A DNA stretch of 64,000 nt from Curvibacter cyanobacteriorum (GCF_028649475.1 NZ_JAQSIP010000007.1:225238-289237), one strand, 5' to 3'; counted from the first letter of the stretch, positions 17,686-26,606 are shown. The notes: generated by a model from the letters alone, not told the origin. Program-made: numbers and translations.

Positions 17686-18573
17686 ATGTTTGAACTCCGG
17701 CTGCTGTGCCCCGAAGACCATGTTGAAACCCTGAGCGATGCGCTCGACGCACTGGACGCGCTGAGCGTCAGTGTCGAAGACGCCGACGCCCAGACCGATG
17801 CCGAACAAGCGCTGTTCGGCGAGCCCGGCATGCCGCCCCCGAAAGAGGGCTGGCAGCGTTCGCGCATCATCGCGCTGTTCCCGGATGAAGCCGCCGCCAA
17901 TGAAGCGGCGCAACTGCTGCAACTGCAGGACTTTTTTGCCGACTGCCGCCTGCTGGGCGTGGCCAGCGTGCCCGATGAAGACTGGGTGCGCCTCACGCAA
18001 TCGCAGTTTGCGCCGGTCGAGATCACGCCCGAATTCTGGATCGTGCCCACCTGGCACGAGCCGCCCGAACAGGCCCGCGAGGTGATCCGTCTCGACCCCG
18101 GGCTGGCCTTTGGCACCGGCACCCACCCCACCACCCGCATGTGCCTGCGCTGGATTGCCCGTCGCCCGGCCACGGCCCCGCTGGGCCGGGTGCTGGACTA
18201 TGGCTGCGGTTCGGGCATCCTGGCCATCGGGGCGGCCAAGCATGGCGCGCTCGACATCGACGCGGTGGACATCGACGAGGCTGCGGTGCAATCCACCGTG
18301 CTCAACGCCGAGGCCAACCGGGTCAGCCTGAAGGCGGGTCTGCCTGATCGCGCCCAAGGCACCTACAACACCGTGCTGGCCAACATCCTGGCCACGCCGC
18401 TCAAGGTGCTGGCGCCGCTGCTGTGCGCCCACGTGGCCGAGGGCGGCGCCCTGGTGCTGGCGGGCATTCTGGAGCGTCAGGCCGATGAACTCAAAGAAGC
18501 CTACGCCCCCTGGATCCAGCTCTCGGTGGCCGACACCGAAGACGGCTGGATTCTGATGACCGCCCAGCGCTGA
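17686..18573 (+). CDS. prmA: Ribosomal protein L11 methyltransferase
   Basis: 295-residue SAM-dependent enzyme that trimethylates ribosomal protein L11. N-terminal substrate-recognition domain (about 1-110); catalytic domain with FGTGTHPTTRMCLRWI, the SAM motif LDYGCGSGILAIGAAKHGA, DIDEAAVQST, and the NILATPLKVLAPLL segment (NxxA/P motif). The ATG follows CCAGGA at about six bases. It lies 78 bp after accC, in the usual accB-accC-prmA order of this group. Confidence 0.96.
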   Translation: MFELRLLCPEDHVETLSDALDALDALSVSVEDADAQTDAEQALFGEPGMPPPKEGWQRSRIIALFPDEAAANEAAQLLQLQDFFADCRLLGVASVPDEDWVRLTQSQFAPVEITPEFWIVPTWHEPPEQAREVIRLDPGLAFGTGTHPTTRMCLRWIARRPATAPLGRVLDYGCGSGILAIGAAKHGALDIDAVDIDEAAVQSTVLNAEANRVSLKAGLPDRAQGTYNTVLANILATPLKVLAPLLCAHVAEGGALVLAGILERQADELKEAYAPWIQLSVADTEDGWILMTAQR

Positions 18574-18604
18574 TCAGCCTCATGCCCGGCGTTGCGGGCC
18601 GGGC

Positions 18605-18632
18605 GTGACAAGCGCATGGGCCCCTCTACAAT
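18605..18632 (+). promoter_or_regulatory. Candidate sigma-70 promoter for the DUF3426 gene
   Basis: GTGACA (18605-18610) and TACAAT (18627-18632) are separated by 16 bp, giving a start near 18639, only a few bases before the ATG at 18644. The transcript would be almost leaderless, which fits the lack of a clear ribosome site. Confidence 0.45.
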
Positions 18633-18643
18633 CGGGCCCATCC

Positions 18644-20293
18644 ATGAGCCTCATCACACGTTGCCCAGCCTGCGCCACCACCTTCAAGGTGGTCCCGGAC
18701 CAATTGAGGATTTCCGATGGTTGGGTGCGCTGCGGTCAGTGCACCGAGGTCTTTGACGCCCCCGCCAACCTGTTGCCCGACCCCCAGGCCCCCGGCGCGG
18801 CAAGCCCGGCACCGACGGCGGCACCCCCAACGCCGCGGGTGGAACCGCCCGCGTTTTTGAAGCCCCCGTCGACGGCGGCGGTACCGGCCCCAGCGCCGCC
18901 CCCGGGCGCTGCGCTGCGCCGGCCGGTCAGCCCGCCCCCACCGGCGCCCACCCCCGTGTCGGCCCCGGCCGCCTTGGCCCCGGGCCCGCGCGCTGCCGCG
19001 CCGCCGCTGGGTCAGTACGCGGCCGAGCAACGCCGGGCGCAGGCGGCCTGGTCGCCCGCCTTGCCTGAGCGCCTGCCGACCTCGCCCGTCACCGACCCCG
19101 CGCCCAGCAGCGCCACCAAGCCACCTTCGGCCGATGAGCTGCTGGCCGAGCAACTGGCCCGCCTCGACCTGAACCTGAGCCTGCCGCCGTCGGCGGGCGA
19201 GTCGGCCACGCCCGATGACTTGAGTGCGCTGGACGACATTTTTGACGTCGTGCCCGAGCGCGACCTGGACCTGCCCGCCTTTGTCCCGGTGCCCGACAGC
19301 CTGGCGCCGGCAGCGGCTCGCGTGCAGCCCCAGGGCGACCGCTTTCCGGTGTTGTCGGTGCCCGAGCTGAACCTGCCCGGCCAGCCCGAGCCGGCCCGCC
19401 CGCCCGCCACCGGGGTGACGCTGGGTGCGCTGCAGTTCCCGGGCGACCCGGCCGAGCCGGCGCCCGCTGCCGGGGGCGCGGCTTCGGTTGCGACCCCGCG
19501 CGCCGAGGGCGCTGCACCCGGCGTGGCCGCGGTGCCGCCCAAGGCCCCCGACCCCCTGGATGCAGGCGCCTGGGACCGGCCCCTGCCCCCCGACGAAGTC
19601 TCCCCCAGCCTGTTGTCCGAGTCGCAGGCCGGCGAGGCCCCGGGCGACCTGTCTGCCCAGTGGGCGGCCGAGTCCGTGGCCACGGCAGCACCGCCCCTGG
19701 CCAGCGAAGCGCCGCCGCCCGCGGCCCCGCGCAGCGCGCAGGACGAGGTGGACGCCTATGGGCGCCCCGAGTTGCAGCAGTTGCAGTTTTTGAAGCGCGC
19801 GCGCCATGCCGCGTTCTGGCGTCAGACCTGGGTCCGGGTCAGCCTGGTGGCGCTGTGCCTGTTGGCCAGTGCCGGGCTGGCGCTGCAAGTGGTGTGGCAC
19901 GAGCGCGACCGGCTGGCCGCCACCGAGCCGCTGCTCAAACCCTGGCTGCAGACCCTGTGCCAAAGCCTGGGTTGTGAACTGGCTCCTTTGCGCCGCATCG
20001 AGCCGTGGTTGATCGAGAGTTCGTCCTTCAACAAGACGCGCGGCGAGAACTACCAGTTCGCCCTGACCGTGCACAACACGGGGCCCTTGGCGCTGGCCAT
20101 GCCGGCGGCCGAATTGACCTTGACCGACGCCCAGGATCAGGCGGTGCTGCGCCGCGTGTTCCGTGCCGAGGAACTGGGGGCCCCAGCCAGCCTGGCTGCA
20201 GGGGCTGAATGGACGGCCAACCTGCCAGTCAGCGTCGCGGGGGCGGCGGGTCTGCGCATTGCCGGTTACCGCGTGATGGTTTTTTATCCCTGA
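18644..20293 (+). CDS. Zinc-ribbon and DUF3426 membrane protein
   Basis: 549 residues. The N-terminus holds an MJ0042-type zinc ribbon with two CxxC pairs (RCPACATTF and RCGQCTEVFDA). A very long Pro/Ala-rich, low-complexity linker runs from about 45 to 380, then one membrane segment (about 400-420, VSLVALCLLASAGLALQVVW) and a C-terminal DUF3426 domain (about 420-549) with SLGCELAPLRRIEPWLIESSSF. The topology implies a cytoplasmic zinc ribbon and a periplasmic DUF3426 domain. The role is unknown. Conserved next to prmA in this group, followed 21 bp later by the PfkB kinase. Confidence 0.88.
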   Translation: MSLITRCPACATTFKVVPDQLRISDGWVRCGQCTEVFDAPANLLPDPQAPGAASPAPTAAPPTPRVEPPAFLKPPSTAAVPAPAPPPGAALRRPVSPPPPAPTPVSAPAALAPGPRAAAPPLGQYAAEQRRAQAAWSPALPERLPTSPVTDPAPSSATKPPSADELLAEQLARLDLNLSLPPSAGESATPDDLSALDDIFDVVPERDLDLPAFVPVPDSLAPAAARVQPQGDRFPVLSVPELNLPGQPEPARPPATGVTLGALQFPGDPAEPAPAAGGAASVATPRAEGAAPGVAAVPPKAPDPLDAGAWDRPLPPDEVSPSLLSESQAGEAPGDLSAQWAAESVATAAPPLASEAPPPAAPRSAQDEVDAYGRPELQQLQFLKRARHAAFWRQTWVRVSLVALCLLASAGLALQVVWHERDRLAATEPLLKPWLQTLCQSLGCELAPLRRIEPWLIESSSFNKTRGENYQFALTVHNTGPLALAMPAAELTLTDAQDQAVLRRVFRAEELGAPASLAAGAEWTANLPVSVAGAAGLRIAGYRVMVFYP

Positions 20294-20314
20294 TTTTTTC
20301 TACTTTTTCTGAAC

Positions 20315-21208
20315 ATGGCAGCAATCATTTGTGGCTCCTTGGCCTTTGACACCATCATGACCTTCGAGGGCCGTTTTGCGGAGCAGATCCTGCCGGATCA
20401 GCTTCACATCCTGAACGTGTCCTTCCTGGTGCCGGCCTTGCGCCGTGATTTCGGGGGCTGCGCTGGCAACATCGCCTACGCCCTGAAGCTGCTCGGGGGG
20501 CAACCGCTGCCGATGGCCACGGTGGGCAACGACGGCGCTGACTACCTGCAGCGCCTGCAGGACCTGGGCATCAGCACCGAGTACGTGCGCCAGGTCAGCG
20601 ACACCTACACGGCCCAGGCCATGATCATGACCGACCGTGACAACAACCAGATCACGGCCTTCCACCCGGGCGCCATGATGCAGGCCCACCTGACGGCCAT
20701 CGAGGCCCGCCCCGATGTGCGCCTGGGCATCATTTCGCCCGATGGCCGCGATGCCATGCTGAGCCACGCTGCGCAGTTCCAGGCCGCAGGCATTCCGTTT
20801 GTGTTTGACCCGGGGCAGGGCCTGCCCATGTTCGATGGCTCCGAACTGGCCCGCTTCATCGAACAGGCGACCTGGGTCACCGTCAACGACTACGAAGGCA
20901 AGATGCTGTGCGAGCGCACTGGCTGGACGCCGGCCGACATTTCGCGCCGCGTCCAGGGCCTGGTGATCACGCTGGGGGCCGAGGGCAGCGAGGTTTGGGT
21001 CGATGGCGAGAAGACCCTGGTGCCGCCGGTCCAGGCCGAAGCCGTGGTGGACCCGACGGGCTGTGGCGACGCCTGGCGCGGCGCCCTGTTGTTCGGTCTG
21101 GAGCAGGGCTGGGACCTGGTGCGTTGCGCCGAGTTGGGCAGCCGCGTGGGCGCCCTGAAGATCGCCCAGCGCGGTCCCCAGAACTACCAGCTCAACTTCA
21201 GCGTTTGA
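20315..21208 (+). CDS. PfkB-family carbohydrate/nucleoside kinase
   Basis: 297-residue ribokinase-fold kinase. N-terminal GSLAFDTIMTFEGRF, the substrate-binding GGCAGNIAYALKLLGG, and the C-terminal PfkB signature VDPTGCGDAWRGALLFGL, where Asp is the catalytic base (family consensus DTxGAGD; here Pro and Cys replace two positions). Annotated relatives are often called adenosine kinase, but the substrate cannot be fixed from sequence. Cotranscribed with the DUF3426 gene (21-bp gap). A strong bidirectional terminator follows. Confidence 0.88.
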   Translation: MAAIICGSLAFDTIMTFEGRFAEQILPDQLHILNVSFLVPALRRDFGGCAGNIAYALKLLGGQPLPMATVGNDGADYLQRLQDLGISTEYVRQVSDTYTAQAMIMTDRDNNQITAFHPGAMMQAHLTAIEARPDVRLGIISPDGRDAMLSHAAQFQAAGIPFVFDPGQGLPMFDGSELARFIEQATWVTVNDYEGKMLCERTGWTPADISRRVQGLVITLGAEGSEVWVDGEKTLVPPVQAEAVVDPTGCGDAWRGALLFGLEQGWDLVRCAELGSRVGALKIAQRGPQNYQLNFSV

Positions 21209-21253
21209 TCGCTTGGCTGTCCGGGCCCGCTGCGGCGGCGCCCGACAGGTTGA

Positions 21254-21289
21254 AAAAAAGCCCGAGGCCGTGAGGCGTCGGGCTTTTTT
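21254..21289. terminator. Bidirectional intrinsic terminator
   Basis: A run of A (21253-21259), GCCCGA (21260-21265), a 12-nt loop, TCGGGC (21278-21283) and six T (21284-21289). The A tract on one side and T tract on the other let it serve both the PfkB kinase gene (+) and the convergent histone-like gene (-). Confidence 0.85.
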
Positions 21290-21318
21290 GTTGGCTGCAC
21301 GCCGCTGCGTGCTGGCCC

Positions 21319-21999
21319 TCAGGGCTTGGTGCCCGTCGGAAAGGGCCAGGCGGCTTGCGGGTTCAGTTCGGTTTTGGCGGCCGGTGCGGCAGCCACCGGG
21401 GCCGCGGCAGGCTTGGCAGCGGCAGGCTTCTTGGCAGCGGCCTTCTTGGCCGGAGCAGCCGCCTTCTTGGCGGGTGCAGCAGCCTTTGCGGGGGCGGCGG
21501 CCTTCTTGGCCGGAGCGGCCGCCTTCTTGGCAGGTGCAGCAGCCTTGGCGGGTGCGGCGGCCTTCTTGGCCGGAGCAGCAGCCTTCTTGGCGGGCGCAGC
21601 GGCCTTCTTAGCCGGAGCTGCCGCCTTCTTGGCAGGTGCAGCGGCCTTCTTGGCCGGAGCTGCCGCCTTCTTGGCAGGTGCAGCGGCCTTCTTGGCCGGA
21701 GCGGCGGCCTTCTTGGCGGGTGCAGCGGCCTTCTTGGCCGGAGCGGCAGCCTTCTTGGCGGGCGCAGCGGCCTTCTTGGCCGGAGCTGCCGCTTTCTTGG
21801 CGGGGGCGGCAGCCTTCTTGGCAGGAGCGGCGGCCTTGGCCGGAGCGGCAGCCTTCTTGGCGGGTGCAGCGGCCTTCGGCGCGGCAGCCTTCTTGGCCGG
21901 AGCAGCGGCCTTCTTGGCCGGGGCGGCTACCTTCGGGGTAGCGGCTTTCTTTGCAGGTGCAGCGGCCTTCTTGGCGGCCGGTTTTTTCGCAGTTGCCAT
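21319..21999 (-). CDS. Histone H1-like Ala/Lys/Pro repeat DNA-binding protein
   Basis: 226 residues built almost entirely of AAAPAKKA-type heptad repeats (about 25 copies; a few shortened to PAKAAAP), framed by MATAKKPAAKKAAAPAKK at the start and a distinct C-terminal tail KTELNPQAAWPFPTGTKP. Highly basic and intrinsically disordered, like the C-terminal domain of histone H1 and bacterial Hc1/HctB/BpH1 proteins; it probably binds DNA non-specifically in the nucleoid. The ATG is preceded by AAGGAG, deciding the start. Repeat number is likely to vary between strains. The opposite strand has a spurious open frame because of the repetition. Confidence 0.9.
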   Translation of the reverse strand: MATAKKPAAKKAAAPAKKAATPKVAAPAKKAAAPAKKAAAPKAAAPAKKAAAPAKAAAPAKKAAAPAKKAAAPAKKAAAPAKKAAAPAKKAAAPAKKAAAPAKKAAAPAKKAAAPAKKAAAPAKKAAAPAKKAAAPAKKAAAPAKKAAAPAKAAAPAKKAAAPAKKAAAPAKAAAPAKKAAAPAKKAAAKKPAAAKPAAAPVAAAPAAKTELNPQAAWPFPTGTKP

Positions 22000-22059
22000 T
22001 ATTTTCTCCTTGATCGGATTGCAAAGAGCACTTGCCGCACTGGGGTGCGCGACAAGCGA

Positions 22060-22093
22060 TTCAGGGCCCTGGGCTCGTGCCCAAGGCCCTGAA
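22060..22093. repeat. Long inverted repeat between nrdB and the histone-like gene
   Basis: Arms 22060-22074 and 22079-22093 (15 bp, one mismatch) enclose TCGT, giving a very stable hairpin. No T tract follows on the minus strand. It lies 86 bp after the nrdB stop and 61 bp before the histone-like ATG, so it may end the nrdB transcript or structure the histone-like 5' leader. Confidence 0.7.
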
Positions 22094-22179
22094 CTGGGGA
22101 GCGCAACGCCACGGCCAGCCATTCATTGGCGGCTGCGTGGTCGGTGGGCGTGAACAGGTGTGCCATGGCGTCGCGTCGA

Positions 22180-23319
22180 TCAATCCCAGGAGAGCGCACC
22201 GCCCGATTGATACTCGATCACGCGGGTTTCGAAGAAATTGCGCTCTTTCTTCAGGTCGATCATTTCGCTCATCCAGGGGAAGGGGTTCTCTTCGTTGGGG
22301 AAGAGAGGCTCCAGGCCGATCTGGGTGGCACGGCGGTTGGCGATGTAGCGCAGGTAGCCCTTGAACATGGAAGCGTTCAGGCCCAGCACGCCACGCGGCA
22401 TGGTGTCTTCGGCGTAGCGGTACTCGAGCTCGACGGCCTTCATGAACAGGGCCTTGATCTCAGCCTTGAACTCGGCCGTCCACAGGTGGGGATTCTCGAG
22501 CTTGAGCTGGTTGATCAGGTCGATGCCGAAGTTGCAGTGCATCGACTCGTCGCGCAGGATGTACTGGTACTGCTCGGCGGCGCCGGTCATCTTGTTCTGA
22601 CGACCCAGGGCCAGGATCTGCGTGAAGCCCACGTAGAAGAACAGGCCTTCCATGAGGCAGGCGAATACGATCAGCGACTTCAGCAGGGTCTGGTCGTTTT
22701 CGGGCGTGCCGGTCTTGAAGTCCGGGTTCATGATCGCTTCGATGAAGGGGATCAGGAACTCGTCCTTGTCGCGGATCGACTTGATCTCGTTGTAGGCGTT
22801 GAAGATCTCGCTCTCATCCAGGCCCAGCGACTCGACGATGTACTGGTAGGCGTGGGTGTGGATGGCTTCTTCGAAGGCCTGACGCAGCAGGAACTGGCGG
22901 CACTCGGGCGCTGTGATGTGGCGGTAGGTGCCCAGCACGATGTTGTTGGCGGCCAGCGAGTCGGCCGTCACAAAGAAGCCGAGGTTGCGCTTGATGATGC
23001 GGCGCTCGTCTTCGCTGAGGCCGTTCGGGTCTTTCCAGAGCGCGATGTCGCGCGTCATGTTGACCTCTTGCGGCATCCAGTGGTTGGCGCAGGTGGCGAG
23101 GTACTTTTCCCAGGCCCACTTGTACTTGAACGGGACCAGTTGGTTGACGTCGGTTTGGCCGTTGATGATGCGCTTGTCCGCGGCATTCACGCGCCGTGTC
23201 GGGGCGCTGACATCCGTGTCGGATGCAGAGGGCGCGGCGTCGACCGTGCGGCTGTTTTGCAGGTCGCCGGCGGATGAATTTTGCGATGAGGGCTTGACTT
23301 CTTCGTCCCAGGTCAACAT
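22180..23319 (-). CDS. nrdB: Ribonucleoside-diphosphate reductase, beta subunit (class Ia)
   Basis: 379-residue radical-generating subunit that houses the diiron-tyrosyl centre. Ligand motifs are visible: [16 protein letters not shown] (ExxH), the later [11 protein letters not shown]lu, and [10 protein letters not shown] (ExxH). Hydrophobic channel residues and the C-terminal tail ALSWD, which docks into NrdA, are present. The start was set at [11 protein letters not shown]; the open frame extends 36 codons upstream but lacks a ribosome site. A 30-residue low-complexity N-terminal extension (Ser/Ala/Asp) precedes the conserved domain. It follows nrdA after a 220-bp gap with a hairpin. Confidence 0.95.
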   Translation of the reverse strand: MLTWDEEVKPSSQNSSAGDLQNSRTVDAAPSASDTDVSAPTRRVNAADKRIINGQTDVNQLVPFKYKWAWEKYLATCANHWMPQEVNMTRDIALWKDPNGLSEDERRIIKRNLGFFVTADSLAANNIVLGTYRHITAPECRQFLLRQAFEEAIHTHAYQYIVESLGLDESEIFNAYNEIKSIRDKDEFLIPFIEAIMNPDFKTGTPENDQTLLKSLIVFACLMEGLFFYVGFTQILALGRQNKMTGAAEQYQYILRDESMHCNFGIDLINQLKLENPHLWTAEFKAEIKALFMKAVELEYRYAEDTMPRGVLGLNASMFKGYLRYIANRRATQIGLEPLFPNEENPFPWMSEMIDLKKERNFFETRVIEYQSGGALSWD

Positions 23320-23425
23320 AAGTTTTCCAATGTCCGGATTATGAAAGCAGCCATGCAAATTGGAAAGTACCCAATGGGCGTGGCGCCTTCGTTTGTGAGA
23401 GGTTTGTTGTGCAATTGCATCGACC

Positions 23426-23450
23426 AAAAGCCCGGCCTGCAGCCGGGGCC
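23426..23450 (-). terminator. Hairpin with short T run between nrdA and nrdB
   Basis: On the minus strand a GC-rich stem (GCCCCGGC / GCCGGGC, one bulge, loop TGCAG) is followed by TTTT. It lies about 90 bp after the nrdA stop codon and 107 bp before the nrdB start, so it could attenuate read-through and set the NrdA:NrdB ratio. Confidence 0.45.
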
Positions 23451-23539
23451 GGCGGTGCTGAAAAGAGGAACCTTGAACCTGTCTTCAACACCGCCTCGGG
23501 CAGGGGGACGGGCGTCCGTGTCCACCTGCCCGCAGCGCC

Positions 23540-26461
23540 TCATTGGCAGGCTTCGCAGCCCGGGTCGTCAATGGCGCAGAACTTGATGTCCGTGGCCGGG
23601 ATCGCATCGGCCTGAGCCCGTGCGGCGGAGGCAGCAGCCTCCAGTGCGCTGGGCTTGGCTTCGCTGGCCGACACACCCGAATCGCTGCCCGAAGACACCG
23701 AGTTCATGCGGCCCGCCGCGACGGTGGATTTCTCCGCGTGGGTGGCCCCCACAGTGCGCAGGTAGTAGGTGGTCTTCAAGCCACGCAGCCAGGCCAGCTT
23801 GTAGGTGTCGTCGAGCTTCTTGCCCGAGGCGCCGGCCATGTAGATGTTCAGCGACTGGGCCTGATCGATCCACTTCTGACGGCGTGCCGCGGCTTCGACC
23901 AGCCAGGTGGTTTCGATCTCGAAAGCGGTCGAGTACAGGGCCTTGATCTCTTGCGGCACGCGGTCGATCGGACGCAGCGAACCATCGAAGTGCTTGAGGT
24001 CCATGACCATCACGTCGTCCCACAGGCCCAGGCTCTTGAGGTCGCGCACCAGGTAGCTGTTGATGACAGTGAACTCACCCGACAGGTTGGACTTCACCGA
24101 GAGGTTGCCGAAGCTCGGCTCGATGGAGGCGTCCACACCGATGATGTTGGAGATGGTGGCGGTCGGGGCGATGGCCACGCAGTTGGAGTTGCGCATGCCG
24201 TCGGCCGCGATCTTCTTGCGCAGGGCGTCCCAGTCCAGCGTGGCCGAGCGGTCCACCTCGACGTAGCCGCCGCGGGCCTTCTCGAGCATGTCGATGGTGT
24301 CGAAGGGCAGCACGCCACGGTCCCACAGCGAGCCCTTGTAGCTCGAGTACTTGCCACGCTCACGCGCCAGTTCGGACGATGCCCAGTAGGCGTAGTAGCA
24401 GATGGCTTCCATCGAGCGGTCAGCGAACTCGACCGCGGCTTGCGAGGCGTAGGGGATGCGCAGCTCGTACAGGCTGTCCTGGAAGCCCATCAGGCCCAGG
24501 CCCACCGGGCGGTGACGCAGGTTCGAGTCACGGGCCTTCTTGACCGCGTAGTAGTTGATGTCGATCACGTTGTCGAGCATGCGCATGGCGACCTTGATGG
24601 TCTTCTTGAGCTTCTCGTGGTCGAGCTGGCCGTCCTTGATGTGCTGCAGCAGGTTGACCGAACCGAGGTTGCAGACCGCGGTTTCGGTGTCGCTGGTGTT
24701 GAGCGTGATCTCGGTGCACAGGTTGGACGAGTGCACCACGCCGGCGTGCTGTTGCGGCGAGCGCACGTTGCAGGCGTCCTTGAAGGTGATCCAGGGGTGA
24801 CCGGTCTCGAACAGCATGGTCAGCATCTTGCGCCACAGGTCGGTGGCTTGCACGGTGCGGCTGGGCTTGATCTCACCGCGGGCGGCCTTGGCTTCGTAGG
24901 CCACGTAGGCGCGCTCAAAGTCGGTACCGAACAGGTCGTGCAGGTCGGGCACGGTGGAGGGCGAGAACAGGGTCCAGGTGCCCTTTTCCATCACGCGGCG
25001 CATGAACAGGTCGGGGATCCAGTTGGCCGTGTTCATGTCGTGGGTGCGGCGGCGGTCGTCGCCGGTGTTCTTGCGCAGCTCCAGGAATTCTTCGATGTCC
25101 AGGTGCCAGGTTTCCAGGTAGGTGCAGACCGCGCCCTTGCGCTTGCCGCCCTGGTTCACCGCCACGGCAGTGTCGTTGACCACCTTGAGGAAGGGCACCA
25201 CGCCTTGCGATTCGCCATTGGTGCCCTTGATGTGCGAGCCCAGGGCGCGCACACGGGTCCAGTCGTTGCCCAGGCCGCCGGCAAACTTGGACAGCAGGGC
25301 GTTCTCCTTGATGGACTCGTAGATGCCGTCGAGGTCGTCGGGCACGGTGGTCAGGTAGCAGCTGGACAGCTGCGAGCGCAGCGTGCCGCTGTTGAACAGG
25401 GTCGGCGTGCTCGACATGAAGTCGAACGAAGACAGCACTTCATAGAACTCGATGGCGCGGGCTTCGCGGTCGATTTCGTTGAGCGCCAGGCCCATGGCCA
25501 CGCGCATGAAGAACGCCTGCGGCAGCTCGATGCGGGTCTTGCGCACGTGCAGGAAGTAGCGGTCGTACAGGGTTTGCAGACCCAGGTAGTCGAACTGCTG
25601 GTCGCGTTCGGCCTTCAGGGCCGCGCCCAGGCGCTCCAGGTCATAGTGCAGCAGCTTCTCGTCGAGCAGTTCGTTTTCGACGCCCTTCTTGATGAACTGC
25701 GGGAAGTAGCTGGCGTAGCTCTGGGCCATTTCGGCCGGGCTGACGGCACGGCCGAGCACTTCTTTGGTGATCGTGTGCAGCAGCAGGCGCGCGGTGGCGT
25801 AGGTGTAGTCGGGGTCTTTTTCGATCAGCGTGCGGGCGGCCAGCACCGAAGCCTTGTACACCTCTTCCATGGGCACACCGTCGTACAGGTTGCGCATGGT
25901 TTCGGCAAAGATCGGTTCCGGCTTGACGTCAGCGCTCAGGCCTTGGCAGGCGGATTCGATCAGCGAGCGCAGGTAGCCCTCGTCGAGGGTGGTGTTCTGG
26001 CCGTTGTCCACCACATGCAGGTCGGGCGCCTTGGGCGCGGCTTGCTCGGTTTGGCGGGCACGTTCCTGGGTGCGGCGTTCGCGGTACAGCACGTAGGCGC
26101 GGGCAATCTCATGGTGGCCGTCGCGCATCAGGCACAGTTCGACCTGGTCTTGCACGTCTTCGATCGGGAAGGTGCCGCCACCGGGACGCGAGCGCACCAG
26201 GGCCCGCACCACGTTCTGGGTCAGCGAGTCCACCACCTCACGCACGCTGGCCGACGCCGCGCCTTGGGTGCCATGCACGGCCAGGAAGGCCTTCATCATG
26301 GCCACGGCGATCTTCTGCGGCTCAAACGGCACCACGGCACCGTTGCGGCGGATGATCTGGTAGTGCGCGAGCAGGGCGGGGACCACCGAATTGGTCGCCG
26401 TTTCATGGACCTGGACGGGACTTTTCGGGGTCGCGGCGGATGTGTTCTGTGCCACTTGCAT
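23540..26461 (-). CDS. nrdA: Ribonucleoside-diphosphate reductase, alpha subunit (class Ia)
   Basis: 973-residue catalytic subunit reducing NDPs to dNDPs. The N-terminal ATP-cone (RNGAVVPFEPQKIAVAMMKAF, about residues 45-140) is followed by a second cone-like segment. The catalytic region shows SSCYLTTVPDDLDGIYESIKENA, NLCTEITLNTS (active-site N-x-C-x-E) and AVCNLGSVNL. The C-terminal redox pair is in DDPGCEACQ. At 973 residues it is longer than the E. coli type because of the N-terminal addition. The ATG has AGAGGA upstream. Two NrdR boxes lie in the promoter. Confidence 0.96.
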   Translation of the reverse strand: MQVAQNTSAATPKSPVQVHETATNSVVPALLAHYQIIRRNGAVVPFEPQKIAVAMMKAFLAVHGTQGAASASVREVVDSLTQNVVRALVRSRPGGGTFPIEDVQDQVELCLMRDGHHEIARAYVLYRERRTQERARQTEQAAPKAPDLHVVDNGQNTTLDEGYLRSLIESACQGLSADVKPEPIFAETMRNLYDGVPMEEVYKASVLAARTLIEKDPDYTYATARLLLHTITKEVLGRAVSPAEMAQSYASYFPQFIKKGVENELLDEKLLHYDLERLGAALKAERDQQFDYLGLQTLYDRYFLHVRKTRIELPQAFFMRVAMGLALNEIDREARAIEFYEVLSSFDFMSSTPTLFNSGTLRSQLSSCYLTTVPDDLDGIYESIKENALLSKFAGGLGNDWTRVRALGSHIKGTNGESQGVVPFLKVVNDTAVAVNQGGKRKGAVCTYLETWHLDIEEFLELRKNTGDDRRRTHDMNTANWIPDLFMRRVMEKGTWTLFSPSTVPDLHDLFGTDFERAYVAYEAKAARGEIKPSRTVQATDLWRKMLTMLFETGHPWITFKDACNVRSPQQHAGVVHSSNLCTEITLNTSDTETAVCNLGSVNLLQHIKDGQLDHEKLKKTIKVAMRMLDNVIDINYYAVKKARDSNLRHRPVGLGLMGFQDSLYELRIPYASQAAVEFADRSMEAICYYAYWASSELARERGKYSSYKGSLWDRGVLPFDTIDMLEKARGGYVEVDRSATLDWDALRKKIAADGMRNSNCVAIAPTATISNIIGVDASIEPSFGNLSVKSNLSGEFTVINSYLVRDLKSLGLWDDVMVMDLKHFDGSLRPIDRVPQEIKALYSTAFEIETTWLVEAAARRQKWIDQAQSLNIYMAGASGKKLDDTYKLAWLRGLKTTYYLRTVGATHAEKSTVAAGRMNSVSSGSDSGVSASEAKPSALEAAASAARAQADAIPATDIKFCAIDDPGCEACQ

Positions 26462-26554
26462 GGTTTCCTCTTCTTTCGCTGTTTTTAGGGGGCTGCGAGT
26501 CACACGGATCGCATGGAATGGGGCAATGCAGTCGCCACAGGGGGCTGGCGCTGC

Positions 26555-26570
26555 ACACTAGATCTAGGGG
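26555..26570 (-). promoter_or_regulatory. NrdR box, proximal (imperfect)
   Basis: ACACTAGATCTAGGGG, a palindromic core CTAGATCTAG with one degraded flank, matches the NrdR box pattern (ACAC..A/T..GTGT). Its centre is 31 bp, about three helical turns, from the perfect distal box, the spacing known for NrdR-repressed ribonucleotide reductase promoters. Confidence 0.8.
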
Positions 26571-26577
26571 TCGAATG

Positions 26578-26606
26578 AGTTTAAGACACTACCGGTAGTG
26601 TATCAA
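26578..26606 (-). promoter_or_regulatory. nrdA promoter with embedded perfect NrdR box
   Basis: On the minus strand TTGATA (26606-26601), a 17-bp spacer and TAAACT (26583-26578) form a good sigma-70 promoter. The perfect 16-bp palindrome ACACTACCGGTAGTGT (26586-26601) fills the spacer, so NrdR bound there would block RNA polymerase. Transcription would start near 26571. Confidence 0.8.

Noticed and set aside
15928..18432. An 834-residue minus-strand frame opposite accB, accC and prmA
   Set aside because: It spans three well-supported genes on the other strand and has the low-complexity His/Val/Gly composition of an antisense frame.
21326..22153. Gly/Ala/Phe/Leu-repeat open frame antisense to the histone-like gene
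   Set aside because: It is generated by the repetitive DNA; the opposite strand has AAGGAG, a sensible start and a known protein type.
23543..26488. A 981-residue open frame on the plus strand opposite nrdA
   Set aside because: It is the antisense shadow of nrdA in GC-rich DNA; its translation is Val/Gly/His/Ala-rich without any domain, and nrdA is certain.
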